A DNA stretch of 64,000 nt from Haloarcula japonica DSM 6131 (GTDB lineage: Archaea; Halobacteriota; Halobacteria; Halobacteriales; Haloarculaceae), in assembly GCF_000336635.1 (NCBI RefSeq), contig NZ_AOLY01000037.1, positions 215,894 to 279,893 on the forward strand, written 5' to 3'. Made by a program: the position numbers and the translations under genes. Positions 58,239 through 64,000 of the stretch are shown here, in pieces. The notes beneath the pieces were generated by a model that was given only the letters and a program-made list of their open reading frames with translations, ran no database searches and was not told the DNA's origin. Position 1 is the stretch's first letter. Each line of letters opens with the position of its first letter.

Positions 58239-59726
58239 ATGAGTGACTTGTCCGGTGAAGACGTGACCGTTGTCGGTGGCGGCATCGGTGGGCTCTCCGC
58301 TGCGTGTTATCTGGCGGACGCAGGCGCGGACGTCTCGCTACTGGAGAAAAACGAGCAACTCGGGGGTCGCGCCTCCCGGCTGGAGGTGGACGGGTTCCGA
58401 TTCGATATGGGTCCGTCGTGGTACCTGATGCCCGACGTGTTCGAGCGCTTTTTCGCGTACTTCGGCAAGGAGCCCCGCGACTACTACGACCTCCAGCGGC
58501 TGGACCCGCACTACCGCATCTTCTTCAAGGATGGCGACCAGATCGACGTGACCGGCGACAACGACGAGATGGCCCAGAAATTTGAGGAGTACGAACCCGG
58601 TGCGGGCGAGGCGTTCGAAGAATATCTGTCGACCAGCGAACGCCACTACGAGACGGCCATGAACAAGTTCGTCTACCAGGACCGCTCGGAGCTTCGCGAC
58701 TGGGTCGACCTCGACGTCATGACTGCCGCGCCGGTTGGCCTCCAGCTCATTGGCACGATGCAGAGCCACGTTGAAGATTACTTCGAGCACCCGAAGCTCC
58801 AGCAAATCATGCAGTACACGCTGGTGTTTCTCGGTGGCTCGCCCCGGACGACGCCAGCCCTGTACAACATGATGAGCCACGTCGATTTCAATCTCGGCGT
58901 CTACTACCCCGACGGCGGCGTCGGTGCAGTCGTCGACGGCCTCGTCGAACTCGGCGAAGAACTCGGTGTCACCTATGAGACCGACGCCGAAGTCGAAGAG
59001 ATTTCCCGGCGGAAAGAAGGATTCCTCGTCGAGACGGTCCACGGTGACACGACCCATCCGGACGAAGTGGTCGTCAACGCCGATTACGCCCACGCCGAAC
59101 GGGAACTCCTGCCGGACCACGAGCGCCAGTACGACGACGACTACTGGGACGACAAGACGTACGCGCCGTCTGCCTTCCTCATGTACATGGGCGTCGAGGG
59201 CGACGTAGAGCCGCTGGAACACCACACGCTCGTCCTGCCGACGGACTGGGACCCCCACTTCGACGATATCTTCGACGAGCCTGCATGGCCCGACGACCCA
59301 GCGTATTACCTCTGTGTCCCCTCGAAGACCGACGACAGCGTCGCCCCCGACGGCCACTCGAACCTGTTCGTGCTGGTCCCCATCGCGCCGGGCCTGCACG
59401 ACGGAGACGAGATACGCCAGGAGTACCGCGAGAAGGTACTCGCCGACATCGCCGACAACACCGGCGTCGACCTGCGCGACCGCATCGTCTACGAGAAGCA
59501 GTTCGCCGTCTCCGACTTCGGCGAGCGGTACAACGCCACGGAGGGAACCGCCCTCGGGCTGGCCCACACGCTCCGCCAGACGGCCCTGCTGCGGCCCAAC
59601 AACCGCTCGTCGGCCGTCGACGGGCTCTACTTCACGGGGTCGTTCACGACGCCAGGCATCGGCGTGCCGATGTGTCTCATCAGCGGTGAACACACCGCAG
59701 AGGCGCTCATCGAGGACATCGCCTGA
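58239..59726 (+). CDS. crtD: Carotenoid 3,4-desaturase (phytoene-desaturase family)
   Basis: This 495-residue FAD amine-oxidase-like protein has VTVVGGGIGGLSAACYLADAG near the N-terminus (9-29), GGRASRLEVDGFRFDMGPSWY (about 44-64), and the C-terminal GLYFTGSFTTPGIGVPMCLIS (about 465). The crtD-lyeJ-cruF order equals that shown for Haloarcula japonica, where CrtD desaturates C-3,4 of dihydrobisanhydrobacterioruberin intermediates. It starts with a TATA box (CATTTATTG) about 30 bases upstream and is followed by lyeJ after three bases. Phytoene desaturase itself would be elsewhere. Confidence 0.88.
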   Translation: MSDLSGEDVTVVGGGIGGLSAACYLADAGADVSLLEKNEQLGGRASRLEVDGFRFDMGPSWYLMPDVFERFFAYFGKEPRDYYDLQRLDPHYRIFFKDGDQIDVTGDNDEMAQKFEEYEPGAGEAFEEYLSTSERHYETAMNKFVYQDRSELRDWVDLDVMTAAPVGLQLIGTMQSHVEDYFEHPKLQQIMQYTLVFLGGSPRTTPALYNMMSHVDFNLGVYYPDGGVGAVVDGLVELGEELGVTYETDAEVEEISRRKEGFLVETVHGDTTHPDEVVVNADYAHAERELLPDHERQYDDDYWDDKTYAPSAFLMYMGVEGDVEPLEHHTLVLPTDWDPHFDDIFDEPAWPDDPAYYLCVPSKTDDSVAPDGHSNLFVLVPIAPGLHDGDEIRQEYREKVLADIADNTGVDLRDRIVYEKQFAVSDFGERYNATEGTALGLAHTLRQTALLRPNNRSSAVDGLYFTGSFTTPGIGVPMCLISGEHTAEALIEDIA

Positions 59727-59729
59727 GTA

Positions 59730-60614
59730 ATGCCAGAACTCCCGACAGACCGTCTCACCGCCGTCATTCCGCCCGAAGAGACGCTCCTGGGCTACCTGTT
59801 GCGCCTCTCCCGGCCGCGGTTCTGGCTCTACCTCGGTGGTCCGGTCATCGTCGGCGTCAGCTACGCGGCTGACGGCCCAGGAGAGCTGTTCTCCCCGCTG
59901 GCTATCGCCCTGTTTCTGTACTTCACCATCCCTGGGAACGTCTTCCTCTACGGCGTTAACGACATCTTCGACGCCGATATCGACGAGCACAATCCGAAAA
60001 AAGACGACGGCCGGGAGGTCAGCTACCGCGGGGACAGCGCCGTCACAGCCATCGTCGTCGCCAGCGGCGCGCTCGCGTTGCTGTTCGCCCTCGTGTTGCC
60101 GACGCTCGGGATTGTGGCCCTGCTCGCCTGGATGGCGCTCTCTGTCGAGTACTCGGCCCCGCCGCTGCGGTTCAAGACGACACCGTTCCTCGACTCCATT
60201 TCGAACGGCCTGTACATCCTGCCCGGTGTCATCGGCTACGCCGCTATCGAGGGTGTGGCCCCGCCAGCGACGGCGGTGGTCGGCGCGTGGCTCTGGGCGA
60301 TGGGGATGCACACCTTCTCGGCGATTCCAGATATCGAACCGGACCGCGAGGCCGGCATCCAGACGACGGCAACGTTTCTGGGCGAGTCAAACACCTACTA
60401 CTACTGCGTGATGTGCTGGCTTATGGCCGCGTTCGTATTCAATTTCACACACTGGGTGTTCGGCGTGCTACTGCTCGTTTACCCCGGCCTCGTCTTCGGG
60501 ATTCTCGGCGTTGGCGTCGACATCGACGAGGCGTACTGGTGGTACCCCGCCATCAACACCGTCGTCGGCATGGTGTTCACACTCATCGCGCTGTGGGTGA
60601 TGCTGTATGGGTAG
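59730..60614 (+). CDS. lyeJ: Lycopene elongase/1,2-hydratase (UbiA family)
   Basis: This 294-residue membrane prenyltransferase has both aspartate motifs, GVNDIFDADIDEHNPKKDD (NxxxDxxxD, about 76-94) and IPDIEPDREAGIQTTA (about 198), plus eight or nine helices. It adds C5 units to lycopene and hydrates it on the route to bacterioruberin (C50). Its last eight bases overlap cruF. An unusual feature is the very short hydrophilic N-terminus (PELPTDRLTAVIPPEETLLG). The assignment rests on family and operon order. Confidence 0.88.
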   Translation: MPELPTDRLTAVIPPEETLLGYLLRLSRPRFWLYLGGPVIVGVSYAADGPGELFSPLAIALFLYFTIPGNVFLYGVNDIFDADIDEHNPKKDDGREVSYRGDSAVTAIVVASGALALLFALVLPTLGIVALLAWMALSVEYSAPPLRFKTTPFLDSISNGLYILPGVIGYAAIEGVAPPATAVVGAWLWAMGMHTFSAIPDIEPDREAGIQTTATFLGESNTYYYCVMCWLMAAFVFNFTHWVFGVLLLVYPGLVFGILGVGVDIDEAYWWYPAINTVVGMVFTLIALWVMLYG

Positions 60615-61488
60615 CGGCAAAGACCGGACGCTAGCGGGCTGGACACTGCCGGAGACAAAGACCGACGCGACCGCGCAGTTCGACCGGTTCGTCACCGAGA
60701 ACCGGTTTACCATCGCTGTCGTCTTTCCGCTCGTCGGCGCAGTGACCCTGCTCGCGAGTGCCGAGGGACTCTTGCCGGACCCGCTCGCGTTCAACCCCTA
60801 CTTCGTCCTGTTCGGGACGTTCGTGATGCGGTTGCCCCTCGTGGCCGGTATCTTTCCGCTCGTTGACCGCCGGGCCGGGCTGGCGCTGGTCGCGCTGACG
60901 CTGTACTCCTACGGCATCGAGCTCGTCGGCGTCCGGACCGGCTGGCCCTACGGCGAATTTACCTACGGTGTCGACCTCGGCCCGATGCTGCTCGGCGATG
61001 TGCCGTTCGGGCTCCCGGTCTTCTTCTTCCCTCTGGTGCTGAACGCCTATCTGCTCGTCCTGCTGTTGCTCGGCAACAGGGCAGCGTCGACCACGGTTCG
61101 GCTGCTTTCGACGCTGGCGACGGTCATGCTCGTCGACCTTGTACTGGATCCTGGAGCCGTAGCTATCGGCTTCTGGATCTACGAGATGCCGCAGTTCTAC
61201 GGCGTCCCGTGGCAGAACTACGCCGGCTGGCTCCTCTCGGGATCAGTCGCCGTCCTCCTGTTCGATTTCGGGTTCGACCGCGCGGGCCTCCGACGGCGGC
61301 TCCGGGACTGTCCGTTCATGCTCGATGACCTGGTGAGCTTTGTCCTGCTGTGGGGCGGTATCAACCTCTTTTACACGAACTGGGTGCCGTTCGGTCTGGC
61401 CGCGTTGCTGGGGGCCGGCCTCCTCTGGACGGACCGCTTCGACTTCGACCTCTCGGAGACGCGGCTCGGTCGGGCCGTCTGGCGGTGA
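60607..61488 (+). CDS. cruF: Bisanhydrobacterioruberin hydratase (CruF family)
   Basis: This 293-residue membrane protein of the carotenoid-biosynthesis CruF/DUF422 family has about eight helices, the segments YSYGIELVGVRTGWPYGEF (about 100-118) and LDPGAVAIGFWIYEMPQFYGV (about 178-198), and a Trp/Tyr-rich membrane face. It adds water across the C-1,1' double bonds to make bacterioruberin. It overlaps lyeJ by eight bases and ends the operon. Confidence 0.88.
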   Translation: MGSGKDRTLAGWTLPETKTDATAQFDRFVTENRFTIAVVFPLVGAVTLLASAEGLLPDPLAFNPYFVLFGTFVMRLPLVAGIFPLVDRRAGLALVALTLYSYGIELVGVRTGWPYGEFTYGVDLGPMLLGDVPFGLPVFFFPLVLNAYLLVLLLLGNRAASTTVRLLSTLATVMLVDLVLDPGAVAIGFWIYEMPQFYGVPWQNYAGWLLSGSVAVLLFDFGFDRAGLRRRLRDCPFMLDDLVSFVLLWGGINLFYTNWVPFGLAALLGAGLLWTDRFDFDLSETRLGRAVWR

Positions 61489-61568
61489 CGACGGAGTTTG
61501 CTGGTGCCCCCTAATCACACCAGCGAGACAGACCAAGCGTTTAAGCGACGGCGTAGGTAGGTGGACGT

Positions 61569-62405
61569 ATGGAGCGAATCCCGTTTGGAATCAGCCAGCT
61601 CGATTCCATCATCAACGGTGGTGCACCTGCTGGGAGCGTCGTCCTGCTCTCCGGTGAGGCCGGCGCTGGCTCCCGGGAGTTCATGCATACGAGCGCACTC
61701 ATCAACGGGCTCGAAAAGGTTGATTCGGAACTGCACGACCTCTACTACGGCGACCGCTCGGCGGACGCTGTCGCCCCGGACGAAGTCCACTACGTTTCGT
61801 TTACGACAAACGAATCGCAATTGGTCAGCGAGATGCAACTGGCGATGGACGCCGAGGTGGTCGACAAAGGGAGTCAGGCCGTCGAGTTCCACGACCTCTC
61901 TGAGCGGTACTTCCACATCAGTCCGGTGCCGCGGGACTGGTACGCCAGCGAAACCGCGTCGATAACTGATCTCCGGGCACGCCACGAGCGGGAGGACCTG
62001 CTCGGCACGCTCGGTATGGTTCTGAACGAGGTGTCGGCAGATAATCTCGTCGTCATCGACTCGCTGTCGGACCTCGTCAGCGCGACGGACGAGGAAGTCA
62101 GCTGGTCGGACATCAGCTCGCTCGTTCAGGGGATCCAGAAGGCGGCCCACCAGTGGGGTGGCCTCATCCTCTTACACGTCAACCCAGAGACGCTGTCGTC
62201 GGTGCAACACGGACAGCTCGTCGATGCATCCCACGGCACGATGGAGTTCGCGTGGGAATCCGGTGGTTCCACCCGGGCCCGGACCCTCGTCGTCCAGCAG
62301 TTCCGTGGCGTCCTCTCACAGATCGAGGACGAGGACATCGTGCAGTTCGAGACCGAACTGGGCGATGCGGGCTTCGATATTAGCGACGTTCGCAAGATTC
62401 GATAG
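61569..62405 (+). CDS. RAD55/KaiC-like RecA-fold protein with degenerate P-loop
   Basis: This 278-residue protein starts IPFGISQLDSIINGGAPAGS, the typical KaiC/RadA lead-in. The P-loop reads SGEAGAGSREF, with Ser where GKT/GKS is expected, so nucleotide hydrolysis is doubtful. Walker B (NLVVIDSLSDLV, about 160) and the RecA beta-strands (GGLILLHVNPETLSSVQH) are kept. Such halobacterial HTR-like proteins probably bind nucleotide weakly or act as scaffolds. It is downstream of the carotenoid operon with its own promoter region. Confidence 0.8.
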   Translation: MERIPFGISQLDSIINGGAPAGSVVLLSGEAGAGSREFMHTSALINGLEKVDSELHDLYYGDRSADAVAPDEVHYVSFTTNESQLVSEMQLAMDAEVVDKGSQAVEFHDLSERYFHISPVPRDWYASETASITDLRARHEREDLLGTLGMVLNEVSADNLVVIDSLSDLVSATDEEVSWSDISSLVQGIQKAAHQWGGLILLHVNPETLSSVQHGQLVDASHGTMEFAWESGGSTRARTLVVQQFRGVLSQIEDEDIVQFETELGDAGFDISDVRKIR

Positions 62406-62538
62406 CGATAGTCAGCGGTACAACTGGCAGTAGCTGTCGACAGAGAACAACGAGAAGGCTGCTGAGTGGTCGCTTCCACTCTCGGTATCTGAAATCGGCG
62501 GTAAACCCTTATCAGTCTTGTTCGTTAAGAGTGTCGTA

Positions 62539-63411
62539 ATGTCCTCCGAGTCGACTGATGACGGAGGAGTGTACGTCGAGCTATCTGCAGATCTAGACGA
62601 GTGGCTGACCGAGCAGGCCGAGACGCTCGGCGTGCCTCGTGATGCTGTCATGGAACAACTGTTGGCCGCATACATGACAGCGGCTAATTCGGACGCTGAA
62701 ATGGATGACCTCCTCCAGCCGTCGGCAGACGAACTTGATGCCGTCGTCGCCGCGACCGTGGACAAGAAGCTGAACGGTTCAGTCGAAGCGGCAACCGAGA
62801 GCGCTGTCAGTTCCCATCTCCCCGATATCGCCGACACGGTGGAACGCCAGCTTGCCGAGCGGTTCGACGCGCTCGAAGCGGACTTTCAGACGAAGATCGA
62901 AGACGTCCGCGAGCGCGTTGTGCAGGTCAAACAGGAGGCCGACGCGAAAGCGCCAACTGACCATAGCCACGAAGAGTTCGACCGCCTCGATGCACTCACA
63001 CAAGAGATTGAAGAGATAGAGACGGAACTCGCCGCGCTCCGAGGTGACGTGACCGACTCGCTCGAAACGCAGGACGAGCATGTCGCTGATATCGACGACC
63101 GTCTCGACGACGTCGAAGACAAACTCACCCGCGTCGCCTGGGTCGTCAGCGACCTTCGCGACGACCAGGGCGGCCGGGGCCAGAACCAGAAAGCGGTCGA
63201 CCGGCTAAAACGCGCCGCGGCACAGGAGAACATCTCGACGGCACGGTGTTCGAACTGTGACGAGCAGGTCGAGATCGGGCTACTAACCGAGCCCCAGTGT
63301 CCACACTGCAACACGACAGTGTCGGACGTGCGCCCCGAGGGTGGCATTATCCGCTCGAAGGCGCGGCTGGTGGCCGCAGCACAGCTTGAACCGGGCGAGA
63401 CCAATGAGTGA
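62539..63411 (+). CDS. RHH-coiled-coil-zinc-ribbon protein
   Basis: ATG 62539 gives 290 residues; ATG 62518 would add seven. An N-terminal ribbon-helix-helix-like segment (GVYVELSADLDEWLTEQAET and VPRDAVMEQLLAAYM) is followed by a coiled coil (about 95-205, repeats of E/D/L/V such as RFDALEADFQTKIEDVRERV and IEEIETELAALRGDVTDSLE) and a C-terminal zinc ribbon (CSNCDEQV ... CPHCNTTV). The combination suggests a dimeric or oligomeric DNA-binding scaffold. No known family name is certain. It overlaps the next gene by eight bases. Confidence 0.7.
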   Translation: MSSESTDDGGVYVELSADLDEWLTEQAETLGVPRDAVMEQLLAAYMTAANSDAEMDDLLQPSADELDAVVAATVDKKLNGSVEAATESAVSSHLPDIADTVERQLAERFDALEADFQTKIEDVRERVVQVKQEADAKAPTDHSHEEFDRLDALTQEIEEIETELAALRGDVTDSLETQDEHVADIDDRLDDVEDKLTRVAWVVSDLRDDQGGRGQNQKAVDRLKRAAAQENISTARCSNCDEQVEIGLLTEPQCPHCNTTVSDVRPEGGIIRSKARLVAAAQLEPGETNE

Positions 63412-64000
63412 CGACGAGCGAAACCCCTTCGAAGAGCTCGATTCCGGCGACGACCGCGAGGGCGACCCGTTCGAGCGCCTCAGTGAGGGGCCTGACGACG
63501 CGGACGGCTCGGCAGATCCACGCCAGCCACCCGACGATGGCTGGGGGGACGTCGAATCAGGCGATACGCCAGTCGACGATGTGTCCGAGACAGGTCCCGG
63601 TTCGACCGCCGATGATGATGACCTGCTCTCGGCTGTCGATACCGAGGAGTTCCGTTCGGATTCGGCGACTGAATCGGACGGTCCCGTTCCAGAGCCGTCA
63701 CCCGACACGAACGACCCCTTCTCGGGGATGGACGACCGCGGCGAGGACCCCTTCGGAAGCGGCGAGAGCGCGTTCGAGCGGGTCGATGTCGACCACATCG
63801 ACGCGGACAAGGTGTGGGCGGAAATCGCCGAGGACGACGACGGCGACGCCGCGCCCGAGAGCCGTTACGCAGAGGTATCGAAACACCGCTACTGCGAGCA
63901 GTGCGAACACTTCTCCGCACCGCCGAACGCACACTGCACGAACGAGGGGACCGAAATCATGGAGTTCCTCGACATGGAGACGGTCCGACTGCTGGACTGT
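63404..64000 (+). CDS. Acidic DPF-repeat protein with C-terminal cysteine cluster (truncated by window end)
   Basis: ATG 63404 overlaps the previous stop and the frame is open to the window edge (199 codons). Residues 1-145 are extremely acidic and contain at least four (N/D)PF elements: NPFEEL, DPFERL, DPFSGM and DPFGSG. A compact region follows (FERVDVDHIDADKVWAEI) and then a possible zinc finger CEQCEHFSAPPNAHC with a further Cys at the edge. The DPF repeats look like short linear binding motifs. Coupled to the RHH-coiled-coil protein, it is probably its partner; no function is known. Confidence 0.6.
   Translation, partial: MSDDERNPFEELDSGDDREGDPFERLSEGPDDADGSADPRQPPDDGWGDVESGDTPVDDVSETGPGSTADDDDLLSAVDTEEFRSDSATESDGPVPEPSPDTNDPFSGMDDRGEDPFGSGESAFERVDVDHIDADKVWAEIAEDDDGDAAPESRYAEVSKHRYCEQCEHFSAPPNAHCTNEGTEIMEFLDMETVRLLDC

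Noticed and set aside
58338-60311. 657-codon open frame antisense to crtD and lyeJ
   Set aside because: Shadow frame caused by high GC; composition is rich in Val, Arg, His and Gln and shows no domain, while the sense genes have clear motifs.
1-64000. CRISPR array or cas genes
   Set aside because: No regularly spaced direct repeats of suitable length were seen, and no Cas motif; the CARF-like regulator alone is not evidence for CRISPR.

Overview
The window is one end of a contig from an extreme halophilic archaeon of the Haloarculaceae, most likely Haloarcula or a close relative. The evidence is: high-GC acidic proteins; genes with a TATA-like box about 25-30 bases before the start codon and almost no leader; halobacterial-only families (HalX response regulators, FIST/HTR-like signalling proteins, small zinc ribbons); haloarchaeal branched-chain amino acid and fructose clusters; and the bacterioruberin genes crtD-lyeJ-cruF in the order known from Haloarcula japonica. 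The first 19 bases are the Nextera/Tn5 mosaic-end adapter, so the true genomic sequence begins at base 20.

Layout. 20-6033: end of a DMT transporter, two signalling proteins, an AlaX-type editing protein, an HD hydrolase, a peroxiredoxin and small proteins. 6034-10748: a gene-free stretch with compact hairpins, tatA, tRNA-Arg(CCT), a GMC oxidoreductase behind an iron-box-like palindrome, membrane proteins and cheC. 11004-18910: hisC, an AK6-type kinase, a CDP-alcohol phosphotransferase, aMBF1, a HalX regulator, tpiA, a HerA-like ATPase and DNA polymerase IV. 19303-27102: tRNA-Gly(TCC) with partial copies of itself on both sides, a Trm9-like methyltransferase, tyrS, asd, a D-2-hydroxyacid dehydrogenase, a regulator and a geranylgeranyl-reductase-like flavoprotein.

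27103-31115 is the most unusual segment. A GC-rich array of perfect hairpins is followed by a clearly AT-richer island of about 3.4 kb. The island encodes a membrane protein that fuses a 7TM_transglut-type membrane domain to an ATPgrasp_ST-type ligase. This gene overlaps by four bases a membrane-anchored protein with two YegP/DUF1508 domains. Both island edges carry a stem-loop with the same 14-bp sequence, and a truncated response regulator lies at the right edge. This looks like a mobile two-gene cassette and is the best candidate for an undescribed system.

31390-41409: CPBP protease, DUF1684, a J-domain membrane protein, a UbiA-family protein, OsmC, FIST, and a fructose module (class I aldolase, PfkB-family sugar kinase, 1-phosphofructokinase, glpR). 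41498-51913: the branched-chain amino acid locus ilvB-ilvN-ilvC-small ORF-leuC-leuD, then two inserted signalling genes, then leuB, with leuA upstream. Its promoter regions contain upstream ORFs, an attenuator-like hairpin and a likely frameshift at the leuA 5' end.

52041-64000: small conserved haloarchaeal proteins, a Tat-exported protein, a VOC protein, an M24 peptidase, the bacterioruberin operon, a RecA-fold protein with a degenerate P-loop, and a two-gene unit of a ribbon-helix-helix/coiled-coil/zinc-ribbon protein and an acidic protein with repeated DPF motifs that runs off the window. No CRISPR array, rRNA gene or intact transposase was seen.
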